A stretch of DNA of 64,000 bases. Source: Sorangium aterium (GTDB lineage: Bacteria > Myxococcota_A > Polyangia > Polyangiales > Polyangiaceae). Below, piece by piece: positions 43,671-52,028 of the stretch (the first letter of the stretch is position 1; the number at the start of each line of letters is the position of its first letter). The notes under the pieces were generated by a model. The model searched no databases. It was not told the DNA's origin and saw nothing but the letters and a program-made list of their open reading frames with translations. Location of the stretch: positions 2,604,001 through 2,668,000 of the forward strand of contig NZ_JAQNDK010000001.1 of assembly GCF_028368935.1 (NCBI RefSeq), given 5' to 3'. The translations under genes were made by a program, and so were the position numbers.

Positions 43671-44938
43671 GGCGCCTCCGTCCAGGGATCCGCGAAGCGC
43701 GGGTCCTTCAGAAACTCGTCGTCCGTCAGGGTTTGCAAGAAGGCGATCACGTCCGCTCTCTCCTCTTCTGTGAGATCGAACCCGCTGATGAGCTCGCTCT
43801 TGAACTTGTTCTCGCTGCCCACACCGGCGTTGGGGAGGCCAGCCTCGATCGTGCGCCCTCCGGCGGCGTAATGGTCGAGCACCCCCTCGAGCGTCTCGAT
43901 GCTGCCGTCGTGCATGTACGGCGCCGTGAGGGCGATGTTCCGCAGCGTGGGCGCGCGGAACCGGCCCATGTCCGCCTCTTTGTGGGAGATCTCGTAGACT
44001 CCCCCGTTGCCCTCCGGGTAAGCGCCGTTGCCGTCGATGTTGTAGAGCCCCGTGTTGTGGAACATCACCTCCGTGAAGGTGGTGCCGTCGTGCTCCACCG
44101 AGTCCGACAGGTTGAAGCCGCCGTGGCAATGGAAGCACTCCAGCTTCTCGGAGAAGAAGAGATCCATCCCGCGCAGCGCCGCGTCGGACATCCCGGACGG
44201 GTCGCCGCCGTACCGGTAACGGTCGTAAGGCGCGCGGTACGAGAGCAGCGATCGCTCGAACGCCGCGATCGCCTTCGTGATGTTCGCGAGGCGGAGGGGC
44301 TCGTCGTCGCCGGGGAAGGCCTCGGGAAAGAGATCCTGGTAGACCGGCTCGCCCTGTAGCCGCTCCAGCAGCTCGTCCTCCATGCCGGCGAGCCCGAGCT
44401 CGACAGGCGTCTCGCCGAACATCGGGAGGAGCGCCTGCTCCTCGAGCGCGTCGACGAGCGGATTCGCCCAGGTCAGCGTCGTGAGGTAAGCGACGTTGGC
44501 CAGGCTCATCGAGCTGCGCGAGTGCAGCTGGCCGGTCGAACCCTTGGCGTTCGCAAGGCCGTCGGTGAACGCGAGCTCCTGGCGATGGCACGAGCTGCAC
44601 GAGTACGTGTCGTTGCCGGACAGGCGCACGTCGTAGAACAGCCGCCTGCCGAGCTCGACCTTCACCGACGACATCGGGTTGTCCTCGGGGACCTTGGGCA
44701 CCGGAAAGCCCGTCGGCAGCCCCCACGCGTAGGCGCTCGCGCCGCCTCCCCCATGGCCACCGCCGCCCTGGCCGCCGGCGCCCTCCCCCGTCGACCCACC
44801 GGCGCCCTCTCCTGTCGACCCGCCGACGCCTTGCGGCCGATCGCCGTCGCCGCAGGCACAGCAGAGGGCCGCGAGCGCAGCGAGGGCAGAGGAGATCGCA
44901 GAACGGCGGAGAGCGGTCATCGTAGCGAACATCGCCAT
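43667..44938 (-). CDS. mbnH: MbnH-type di-heme enzyme (BCCP/MauG superfamily)
   Basis: ATG 44938 (or ATG 44932) opens a lipoprotein-like signal (ISSALAALAALCCACG) and a Gly/Ser/Thr-rich linker; 423 residues. Two c-type heme sites: CSSCH (114-118) and CFHCH (268-272). Other landmarks are VELGRRLFYDVRLSGND, FRAPTLRNIALTAPYMHDGS and LTEEERADVIAFLQTLTD, typical of the cytochrome c peroxidase/MauG family. This is the MXAN_0977-like branch described as MbnH, which converts a Trp of MbnP to kynurenine to build a copper site. Periplasmic or outer-membrane anchored. It sits six bases after mbnP and overlaps the next gene. Subfamily assignment rests on the pairing with MbnP. Confidence 0.88.
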   Translation of the reverse strand: MAMFATMTALRRSAISSALAALAALCCACGDGDRPQGVGGSTGEGAGGSTGEGAGGQGGGGHGGGGASAYAWGLPTGFPVPKVPEDNPMSSVKVELGRRLFYDVRLSGNDTYSCSSCHRQELAFTDGLANAKGSTGQLHSRSSMSLANVAYLTTLTWANPLVDALEEQALLPMFGETPVELGLAGMEDELLERLQGEPVYQDLFPEAFPGDDEPLRLANITKAIAAFERSLLSYRAPYDRYRYGGDPSGMSDAALRGMDLFFSEKLECFHCHGGFNLSDSVEHDGTTFTEVMFHNTGLYNIDGNGAYPEGNGGVYEISHKEADMGRFRAPTLRNIALTAPYMHDGSIETLEGVLDHYAAGGRTIEAGLPNAGVGSENKFKSELISGFDLTEEERADVIAFLQTLTDDEFLKDPRFADPWTEAP

Positions 44939-44943
44939 GGCGC

Positions 44944-45921
44944 CTATTCTATCCTGAAGAACGACTGCTGGTCGGGCCGCGGCGAGCCGTCGGTGCTGTC
45001 GATGCCGAGATGGGTGAAGAGCGGTAGACACTCGGAATCCGACGGATCCGACATGCAGCCGGGGATGTCGTCGGCGCTCGCCGACAGGTCGCTGTCCGAG
45101 ACGAGCGCCGCATAGTCGACGAGCACCTTCGTCGTGAGCGGGTCGATGTCCTGGAAGGCGATCTCGGCGATGTTGGGGTGATCGCACGCGGTCACCTTGC
45201 CGCCCGCGTCGGCGACGCAGCCAGTGCTCCCGATGTGCACGAGGAACGGTTTGTCGTCTGCCGTGGAGACGCTGTCGAGGCGCAGGAACTTGTACCCGTC
45301 GTTCCAGCTCCAGAACAGCCCCGTCAGGTTGAGCGGCGACGGCGCGACCGACGCGTCGCCGTGGTTCAGGTCGAACGGGACGCCCAGCTTGAACGACAGC
45401 CCGTCGTAGTCCCCGACCGGGACCGTCCCGCGCACCACGCCGTTCGTCTCCTCCGTCCCGTTGGCGCAGGTGCCCGATCGGTCCTCGAAATCAAGCAGCG
45501 CGACGTCCTGGACCTGCCACAGCCCGTCCTGATCGAGCGAGAGCGGCACCTCCTCGCCGTCCGCGCGGCGCAGGCGCACGTCGTGGATGTAGAGGCGGAA
45601 ATCGTTCAGCCCCACCTCCGTCGAGGCGCTGCCGACAGCGTACGTCTCGCTGCAGGAGAACACCTCGTCGCGGACGCGGCCTTCGAACTGCAGCTCGACA
45701 GCGATCGTCTCGGCGTCGCCGCTCCCCCCGCCGCCGTCAGCCCCGCCGCTGCCACCGCCAGCCCCGCCGTCACCGCCGCTTCCCGCGCCGCCACCGACGC
45801 CCGTCGAGGTCGACGCCCCGTCGAGAGGGTTCACCACATCATCGTCGCCGCACGCCATGAGCGCGAGCACCGCCCCGACCAGCGGGAACCAGAGCCGTGA
45901 TGCACGAAGACCGGATTCCAT
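44944..45921 (-). CDS. mbnP: MbnP family copper-binding protein (four-Cys 'metallo-mystery' partner)
   Basis: ATG 45921 has GGGAGG about seven bases upstream; 325 residues. Lipoprotein signal (GAVLALMACG) and a long Gly/Ser linker precede the family domain: ELQFEGRVRDEVFSC, VGLNDFRLYIHDVRLRRADG, LLDFEDRSGTCANG, FKLGVPFDLNHGD, GLFWSWNDGYKFLRLD, HIGSTGCVADAGGKVTACDH. Four Cys (90, 152, 235, 246) and Trp204/Trp206 in the WSW block match the MXAN_0976/MbnP four-Cys family, where a Trp is oxidised to kynurenine by MbnH for tight copper binding. Which Trp is modified here is not provable. It is the first gene of the operon, divergent from the TonB receptor. Confidence 0.9.
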   Translation of the reverse strand: MESGLRASRLWFPLVGAVLALMACGDDDVVNPLDGASTSTGVGGGAGSGGDGGAGGGSGGADGGGGSGDAETIAVELQFEGRVRDEVFSCSETYAVGSASTEVGLNDFRLYIHDVRLRRADGEEVPLSLDQDGLWQVQDVALLDFEDRSGTCANGTEETNGVVRGTVPVGDYDGLSFKLGVPFDLNHGDASVAPSPLNLTGLFWSWNDGYKFLRLDSVSTADDKPFLVHIGSTGCVADAGGKVTACDHPNIAEIAFQDIDPLTTKVLVDYAALVSDSDLSASADDIPGCMSDPSDSECLPLFTHLGIDSTDGSPRPDQQSFFRIE

Positions 45922-45980
45922 GAGCGTCCTCCCGAGGAACGATGCGCGCCACGATAGGCCACGTCGCCCCTCGCCTGAAT

Positions 45981-46004
45981 GCGACATGTTGTCGCTATCG
46001 CGAT
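45981..46004. promoter_or_regulatory. Adjacent palindromes in the mbnP/TonB-receptor divergent gap
   Basis: GCGACA-TGT-TGTCGC (45981-45995, perfect 6-bp arms) is followed by ATCGCGAT (45997-46004). The pair lies about 60 bases from the mbnP start in a 279-base shared promoter region, a natural place for a metal-responsive operator. The binding protein is unknown. Confidence 0.35.
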
Positions 46005-46200
46005 CCGGCCGAGAGCGCGAGTCGATCCGGCGTCGGAAGAGGGCTCGCGGACGGCCCCAGAGCAACCTTCGGCAGCCAGCGGACAGCGACGCGATCGACA
46101 ACCGCACGACCGCGTTCGCCGCCTGCGACGTCGGCCAAACCGCCGGCACGCCCGCCGGGCGAGCGTGCGCATCCGCACGATAACACGAACTGAGAAAATC

Positions 46201-48471
46201 GTGCTACTGACCGGCCCACCTGTGGTCCGTTCCCTGAGCACGGCGTTCCCGCTGCTTCTTCTCATCGCGTCCGCCGCGCCTGCGCGCGCCGGCGACAGCG
46301 CCGCGCCTGCGCGCGCAGGCGACAGCGCCGCGCCTGCGCGCGCCGGCGACAGCGCCGCGCCTGCACGCGCCGGCGCAGCGGCACCGCCCGCGGCCGAAGC
46401 GGCAACGTCGGTGGGCGGCGATGCCTCCGGCGGCGCCGGCGCAGCGGCGCCCGTCTCCGGCGCAACGGGCGGAGCGGCGCCCGTGCCCGACGCCGCGCCC
46501 ATCACGGTCGTGGTGCAGGGCGCCGCGCCGCCGCGCAGCGCCTCGGAGTCGGTGCGCGGGCAGGCGGAGATCCGGGCCGCGCCCCACCGGACGGCGAGCG
46601 ACGTGCTGCAGCTCGTGCCGGGCGTGTTCACCTCCCAGCACAGCGGCGAGTGCAAGGCGCACCAGATCTTCTTCCGCGGCTTCGACGCGGTCCACGGGCA
46701 GGACCTCGAGGTCTGGGTCGCGGGCGCGCCGGTCAACGAGGTCTCGAACGTCCACGGCCAGGGCTACACCGATCTCCATTTCGTGATGCCGGAGGTGATC
46801 GGCGAGCTCCGCGCGCAGCCGGGGTCGTACGACCCGCGCCAGGGCGACTTCGCGGTCGCCGGGACGATGCGCTTCGATCTCGCCTACGGCGAGCCCGGGA
46901 TCACCGCCACCGCCTCCGCGGGCTCCTTCGGCGCGCGCCGGCTCTTCCTCGCCTACCACCCCGAGGACGCGGACGACGCCACGTTCGCGGCCTTCGAGGC
47001 GTACGGGACCGACGGCTTCGGGCCCGCCCGCGCCGCCGGCCGGGCGTCGCTCGTCGCGCAGGCCGTCTACCGGCCGCTCGCCGGCGTCTCCGCGCGGGTG
47101 ATGGCGTCGGCGTTCGCCTCCCGCTGCGGCTCCGCCGGCGTCCTGCGCCTCTGCGACATCGAGTCGGGCAAGGTCGACCGCTTCGCCTCGTACGATCCCG
47201 ATCAGGGCGGCGACTCGTCGCGGGCGCAGCTCGTCGTCGATCTGCGCGGCTCGGGCGACGGCGCCGCCCGCGGGGAGGGCCTCTCGCTCACGCCGTTCGT
47301 CGTGCTGCGCTCGCTCCGGCTGCGCTCGAACTTCACCGGGTACCTCGCGGATCCCACGAACGGCGACGCCACCCAGCAGCTCAACGAGGCGATCACGGCT
47401 GGCGCCACCGCGTCGTACCGGCTCACCTTCCCGCTGCTCTCCGACCGCGACACGTTCGAGGCGGGCGTCGTCGCGCGCACCGACTGGATCGAGCAGTCGC
47501 AGCGGCGCCTCGCGGCCGTCGACGACAGGCCGACCGCCACGCTCGTCGACGCGGAGGTCCGCGCGACCGACATCGCCGGCTACCTCGACGCGTCGATCCG
47601 GCCGGCGCGGCGGATCACGCTGCGCGGCGGGCTGCGCGCCGACGGCCTCGCGTACCAGGTCGTCGACGACATCGGCCAGGGCGCGCAGGCGCGCAGCGCG
47701 ATGGGCGTCCACGTGGGCGGCAAGGGCACGGTGGACGTGGCGCTGCTCCCCGGGCTCCGCGCGCTCGCCAGCGTGGGCCAGGGGTTCCGCTCGCCCCAGG
47801 CGCGCAGCCTCGGCGACGGCGAGCGCACCCCCTTCACGCGGGTGCTCTCCGCCGAGGCCGGGCTCCGCTACGCCGACGAGCGCGTGCGGGCGTCGGCGGC
47901 GCTGTTCCACACGCGCCTCAGCGACGATCTCGTCTTCGACGAGGCGACCGCCCGCAACGAGCCCGTGCCCGCCACGGCCCGCACCGGGGTGGCCATCGAC
48001 GCGGTGGCGCACCCGGCGCCGTGGCTCGTGTCGAGCGTCGGCCTGACGTACACCCGGGCGGCCTTCACCGCGTCCGGCGGGCGCTACGCCGCGGGGGATC
48101 TCCTCCCCTTCGTGCCCCAGGTCGTCGCCCGCGCCGATCTCGCGGTGACGCCGCGCCTCGGCGCCCTCTTCGGCCGGCGCCTCGAGGCCCGCGCCGGCGC
48201 CGGCGTGACGCTGCTCCACGGCCGCCCCCTGCCGTTCGGAGAGGTCGGCCACGACGCGCTCGTCACCGACGTGACGGCGCACGTCCGCTACCACCGCGTC
48301 GAGCTCGGGCTCGACGTCTACAACCTCCTCGACGCGTCGTGGTTCGACGGCGAGTTCGTCTACCCCTCGAACTTCACCCGCGGCGCGGCGCCCGACCTCC
48401 TCCCCGCGCGGCACGTGACGGTCGGCGCCCCGCGCAGCTTCCTCGCTTCGCTCTCCCTCTACATCGGCTGA
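46201..48471 (+). CDS. TonB-dependent receptor of the MbnP/MbnH locus
   Basis: About 756 residues. The start is uncertain: GTG 46201 or GTG 46222 gives a good signal peptide (STAFPLLLLIASAAPARA); neither has a strong ribosome site. After Ala-rich repeats comes a TonB box-like PITVVVQGA, then the plug (SDVLQLVPGVFTSQHSGECK, QIFFRGFDAVHGQDLEVWVA, PGSYDPRQGDFAVAGT) and a long barrel (VALLPGLRALASVGQGFRSP, NLLDASWFDGEFVYPSNFTR) ending SFLASLSLYIG. Two Cys in the plug entry and two in an extracellular-type loop (SRCGSAGVLRLCD) are unusual. Being divergent from mbnP, it may import a copper complex, by analogy with MbnT, or another metal ligand. Confidence 0.9.
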   Translation: MLLTGPPVVRSLSTAFPLLLLIASAAPARAGDSAAPARAGDSAAPARAGDSAAPARAGAAAPPAAEAATSVGGDASGGAGAAAPVSGATGGAAPVPDAAPITVVVQGAAPPRSASESVRGQAEIRAAPHRTASDVLQLVPGVFTSQHSGECKAHQIFFRGFDAVHGQDLEVWVAGAPVNEVSNVHGQGYTDLHFVMPEVIGELRAQPGSYDPRQGDFAVAGTMRFDLAYGEPGITATASAGSFGARRLFLAYHPEDADDATFAAFEAYGTDGFGPARAAGRASLVAQAVYRPLAGVSARVMASAFASRCGSAGVLRLCDIESGKVDRFASYDPDQGGDSSRAQLVVDLRGSGDGAARGEGLSLTPFVVLRSLRLRSNFTGYLADPTNGDATQQLNEAITAGATASYRLTFPLLSDRDTFEAGVVARTDWIEQSQRRLAAVDDRPTATLVDAEVRATDIAGYLDASIRPARRITLRGGLRADGLAYQVVDDIGQGAQARSAMGVHVGGKGTVDVALLPGLRALASVGQGFRSPQARSLGDGERTPFTRVLSAEAGLRYADERVRASAALFHTRLSDDLVFDEATARNEPVPATARTGVAIDAVAHPAPWLVSSVGLTYTRAAFTASGGRYAAGDLLPFVPQVVARADLAVTPRLGALFGRRLEARAGAGVTLLHGRPLPFGEVGHDALVTDVTAHVRYHRVELGLDVYNLLDASWFDGEFVYPSNFTRGAAPDLLPARHVTVGAPRSFLASLSLYIG
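46270..46374 (+). repeat. 27-bp coding repeats (SAAPARAGD) in the receptor N-terminus
   Basis: About four units of a 9-residue repeat directly after the signal peptide, preceding the TonB box. They form a flexible periplasmic spacer. Confidence 0.8.
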
Positions 48472-48479
48472 GGTCCTCG

Positions 48480-49364
48480 ATGACATCCACCACAGCACAG
48501 ACCCGATCCCGCCGGCGCGCCGCCCTCGCCGCGGCGGGGCGCCTCGCCGCGGCGCTCGCGGCGGGCGCGCTCGCCGCCGGCTGCGGCGCCGGAGGCGACG
48601 GCGCGACCTCCGGCAAGCGCCTGACCCTCGCGACGCGGATCGCGCCCGACGCGGCGTCGGCCGCGCCGTTCACGAACGCGCTCGGCTGGACCATCACGCT
48701 GTCGAAGGCGCACCTGGCGATCGGGTCGCTCCACTACTTCGAGGGCGCCCCGTTCACGGCGCGGCGGCCTTCGCCGCGCGGCGGCCCCTCGCTGCTCGAG
48801 CGGCTCGCCCGGTGGGCCGTGCCCGAGGCGCACGCGCACCCGGGCCACTACCAGGCCGGCGAGGCGAGAGGCCAGATGACGCAGCCGACGTCGGTCGACC
48901 TGCTGCAGGGGACGACGGCGCTCGCGGACGCGGACGCCGTGAGCGGCGTCGCGCGATCCGCGCGCTTCACGTTCGGCGCGCCGCCCTCGGGCCCGCTCGC
49001 CGCGGCGCTCGACGGGCACGTCGTCGCCGTGGAGGGACGCGCCGAGAAGGGCGAGCTCGCGCGGGTGTTCCGCGCGCGCGCGCTGGCCGCCGACGTCCTC
49101 GACGACGCGACCGTCGAGCCGTCGGTGGAGGGGTGCGTGTTCGAGGAGGTCTTCCTCGACGGGCCCGGCGTCGTCACGCTCGTCGTGAAGCCGACGGTCT
49201 GGCTCGATCAGGTCGACTTCGAGGCCGTCGCCGCGAGCGATGACGGCGCGCCGGTCGACCTGGAGCCCGAGAGCGAGGCCCAGCGCGGCTTCACGCGCGG
49301 CCTCAAGAAGGGGACGGCCTACGCGCTCTCGTTCGCGCCCGGCTCCCCGGAGGAGAAAGAATGA
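48480..49364 (+). CDS. Lipoprotein with His-rich segment, downstream of the TonB receptor
   Basis: ATG 48480 lies nine bases after the receptor stop; 294 residues. A basic start and signal (RLAAALAAGALAAGCG) with lipobox AAGC. The mature protein has NALGWTITLSKAHLAIGSLH, a Trp-Thr-x-x-x-x-Lys-Ala pattern, and a His-rich loop PEAHAHPGHYQAGEARGQM near residue 120. The C-terminal part is beta-rich (VVTLVVKPTVWLDQVDFEAV). No named family recognised. The HxHxxH loop could bind copper or another metal. It overlaps the next gene by four bases (ATGA), so receptor and both lipoproteins are one operon. Confidence 0.75.
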   Translation: MTSTTAQTRSRRRAALAAAGRLAAALAAGALAAGCGAGGDGATSGKRLTLATRIAPDAASAAPFTNALGWTITLSKAHLAIGSLHYFEGAPFTARRPSPRGGPSLLERLARWAVPEAHAHPGHYQAGEARGQMTQPTSVDLLQGTTALADADAVSGVARSARFTFGAPPSGPLAAALDGHVVAVEGRAEKGELARVFRARALAADVLDDATVEPSVEGCVFEEVFLDGPGVVTLVVKPTVWLDQVDFEAVAASDDGAPVDLEPESEAQRGFTRGLKKGTAYALSFAPGSPEEKE

Positions 49365-50230
49365 GGATGAGGACCACGAGACGGATGTGGGTGGCGGCGG
49401 CGCTCGCCGCGGCGGCGCTCGCCGGCTGCGGCGAAGGCGAGCCTGGGGCCGGGAGCGTGTCTTTCTCGACGTGGGGAGAGGACTACATCGAGCAGGAGAT
49501 CCCGGCCGCCGATCTCGCGGACGGCTGGAGCATCCAGTACGAGAAGTTCCTGTTCGTCGTCCGGAACGTCACCGTCGCCGATCGCGAGGGGAACGTCGGA
49601 GGGCGCATGCAGGGCTCGATCCTGTTCGACCACACGAAGGCCGGCGCGAAGCCCGTGGTGACCTTCGACGGCCTCGAGGCGAAGCCCTGGGAGGCCGTCT
49701 CCTACGAGATCGGCCCGGTGGACGCGGACACCGCGCTCGAGGGCGCGACGGCGGAGGACAAGGCGCTCATGCTCGCGGCGGGGGCGTCCGTGCACATCGA
49801 GGCGATCGCGCGGAAGAGCGGTGACGGCGGCGAGGTCGAGAAGCGCCTCGACTGGACCTTCTCGCTCGCGACGCGCTACGCCGACTGCAAGGGCGACAAG
49901 GCCGGCAAGGAGACCGAGGGCGTCCTCGTCACGAACGGCGGCACCGACGACGTGGAGCTCACCATCCACGGCGACCACTTCTTCTACGACGACCTGCAGG
50001 CCGCGACCGCCGCGCGCCGGTTCGCGCCCATCGCCGCCGCGGACGCCGACGACGACGGGGCCGTCACCCTGGAGGAGCTCGCCGCGGTGCGCCTCGTCGC
50101 GATCGAGGAGGGCACCTACGGGACGGGCAGCGCCGGAGACATCAATGATCTCGGGGCGTTCGTCGCGGCGCTCTCGCGCACGATCGGGCACTACCGCGGC
50201 GAGGGCGAGTGCGTCTCTGTCGACCCCTGA
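49361..50230 (+). CDS. Lipoprotein with a terminal EF-hand-like loop
   Basis: 289 residues, coupled to the previous gene by ATGA. Signal VAAALAAAALAGCG (lipobox LAGC). Motifs: FSTWGEDYIEQEIPAADLAD, WSIQYEKFLFVVRNVTVADR, LTIHGDHFFYDDLQAATAAR and an EF-hand-like loop DADDDGAVTLEEL near residue 230. A late Cys (GEGECVSVDP) might pair with an internal one (YADCKGDK). No named family recognised, but together with the preceding gene it forms a conserved-looking receptor-lipoprotein unit. Extracytoplasmic; ligand unknown. Confidence 0.75.
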   Translation: MRMRTTRRMWVAAALAAAALAGCGEGEPGAGSVSFSTWGEDYIEQEIPAADLADGWSIQYEKFLFVVRNVTVADREGNVGGRMQGSILFDHTKAGAKPVVTFDGLEAKPWEAVSYEIGPVDADTALEGATAEDKALMLAAGASVHIEAIARKSGDGGEVEKRLDWTFSLATRYADCKGDKAGKETEGVLVTNGGTDDVELTIHGDHFFYDDLQAATAARRFAPIAAADADDDGAVTLEELAAVRLVAIEEGTYGTGSAGDINDLGAFVAALSRTIGHYRGEGECVSVDP

Positions 50231-50260
50231 CGGGGCCGGCCGCGCGCTCGCCCGCGGCGA

Positions 50261-51949
50261 TCACTCGATCCCGACCGTCGTCGTGACGTCCTGGAGCTCG
50301 CTCCCGTCGAACGCCGGCACCCGCGCGGAGCCGAGCAGCATCTGCACGCAGCCCCCGGCCGGGGTCATCGCGACCTGCGGCTCGATCGAGATGCGCTGCA
50401 CTGCGCCCGCGGGGTTGAAGAACACCCGCGCCGTCACCGCCTTCGGCCCCGCCTTGCCCTTGCAGTGGATCCGCGCGGTGTCGGCCTTCGCTTGCAGCGC
50501 CGCGTGGGCCGCGCCGCGATCGAACGGCCTCGCCGCGATCGCCGTCGCCGCCGGCGTGGTGCCGCCTTCGCGCATGGGGCGCGGAGACCTCGGCGCGGGC
50601 GCCGGCACCGGAGCGTCGCGAGAGCCCGGCGACGGCTGCCGCTCGCTCGCGTCGCCCGCCAGCGCCGGTGAGCGCGCGTCGCCGCGGCCCGGGTTGACCA
50701 CCGTCGGGTGCGCCGGCACCGGCAGGCGCTGCACCAGCCGGACGTCGCTCTGCGCGCGGCCGGCGTAAAAGGCGATCACCGCCATCGCGAAGGCGCCGGC
50801 CAGGCCGCACGCGAGGAGCATCGGCCCCCGCCGCGCAGGCCTGGCAGGGGCCTCCGCCGGCCCGCTGCTCGCCAGGACGGGCGCGGGCGTCGACGGCGCG
50901 CGCCGCGCGTCCGAGGCCACCTCGGTCGGTCCGGTCATCGACAGGCGCGAGGCAGACCCCGCCGAGGTGATCGCCGCCGCGGCGCCGAGCGGCACCACCG
51001 AGATCGCGGCGCCGGCGGGCCGCGCGCTGCGCGGGTCGACGAAGAGCGCCGGGCCGAGCGCGTCGAAGGCCTCCTGCGCCGTCTGGAAGCGCTGCGACGG
51101 CTCCCGGGCGACGCAGCGCGCGAACCAGGCGTCGAACGGGTGCACGATACAGCCGGCGCGCCCGAGCGCGGTCGCGCGCACCGACGCCGGGTCGATCGGC
51201 TCGAAGAGGATCTCGCGGAGCAGCACCGGCATCGCCGTGCCCATCGGGTCGTTCGCGGCGCGCCAGTACATGCGCCCGGTGAGCAGGGCGAACGCGATCA
51301 GCCCGAGCGCCCACACGTCGGTCGCCGGCGAGATCTGCCCGCGCGCGTCGGTCTGCTCGGGCGCCATCCAGAGGGGCGTGCCGAGCGACGCGGTCGCCAT
51401 CGTGCTCGCCTCCGCGGCGATCTTCGCGATGCCGAAGTCGAGGACCTTGACCGACCAGCGCGCGGTCGCGCTCTGCGTCTTCGCGAGGAACACGTTCTGC
51501 GGCTTCATGTCCCGGTGGACCACGCCCGCCCGGTGGGCGGCGCCGAGCGCGTGGCAGAGCTGCCGGAAGATCTCGTGCACGTCCTGCGCAGGGAGCAGCC
51601 CGCTGCGCCTCATGCGCTGCGAGAGGTCCTCCCCCTCGAGCAGCTCCATCGCGAGCCAGGGCACGCCGCTGGCCGCGTCCACGCCGGCGCCGATCACCTG
51701 CACGACGTGATCGCTCTCCACCAGCGCGCCGACGCGCGCCTCCTGCTCGAAGCGCTCGCGCAGCCGGGCGTCCGCGCAGAGCTGCGGGTGCATGAGCTTG
51801 AGGGCCCGCAGCTTGCCAGTGCTCGCCTGCTCGGCGATGTACACGGCCCCCATGCCCCCGGCGCTGAGGGGCCGAACGATCCGGAACTCTCCGAAGAGCA
51901 TCCCGACCGCCGGCTGGAACGGCGCGACCATGGAGGGCGATGCTAGCAT
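50261..51949 (-). CDS. Transmembrane Ser/Thr protein kinase with AgmX/TonB-like C-terminal domain
   Basis: ATG 51949 (or 51931) is chosen since the kinase core starts about 20 residues in; 562 residues. Kinase domain about 22-285: PLSAGGMGAVYIAE, Lys51, HRDMKPQNVFLAK (145-157), DFGIAKI, GTPLWMAPEQTD. A Pro/Ala linker and one transmembrane helix (MLLACGLAGAFAMAVIAFYA) lead to a periplasmic tail with HCKGKAGPKAVTARVFFNPA, GAVQRISIEPQVAM and VPAFDGSELQDVTTTVGIE. This is the TonB/AgmX-type C-terminal fold with a Cys pair. All catalytic residues are present. Starts 79 bases after the flavoprotein gene, possibly the same transcript. Substrate unknown. Confidence 0.9.
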   Translation of the reverse strand: MLASPSMVAPFQPAVGMLFGEFRIVRPLSAGGMGAVYIAEQASTGKLRALKLMHPQLCADARLRERFEQEARVGALVESDHVVQVIGAGVDAASGVPWLAMELLEGEDLSQRMRRSGLLPAQDVHEIFRQLCHALGAAHRAGVVHRDMKPQNVFLAKTQSATARWSVKVLDFGIAKIAAEASTMATASLGTPLWMAPEQTDARGQISPATDVWALGLIAFALLTGRMYWRAANDPMGTAMPVLLREILFEPIDPASVRATALGRAGCIVHPFDAWFARCVAREPSQRFQTAQEAFDALGPALFVDPRSARPAGAAISVVPLGAAAAITSAGSASRLSMTGPTEVASDARRAPSTPAPVLASSGPAEAPARPARRGPMLLACGLAGAFAMAVIAFYAGRAQSDVRLVQRLPVPAHPTVVNPGRGDARSPALAGDASERQPSPGSRDAPVPAPAPRSPRPMREGGTTPAATAIAARPFDRGAAHAALQAKADTARIHCKGKAGPKAVTARVFFNPAGAVQRISIEPQVAMTPAGGCVQMLLGSARVPAFDGSELQDVTTTVGIE

Positions 51950-52028
51950 GGTGGCCGTCGCGGGGGTGTCGGGGCTCACGGGCGCGGCGCGCGGCGCGCA
52001 CGGCCCGCCTCGCTGTCCCGCTGCCTCG

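Noticed and set aside
42975-44726. 583-codon frame as a single long protein ending in the His-rich lipoprotein
   Set aside because: Its first 350 codons are a shifted reading of mbnH; the GTG at 43670 with signal peptide and GTGA coupling is the real start.
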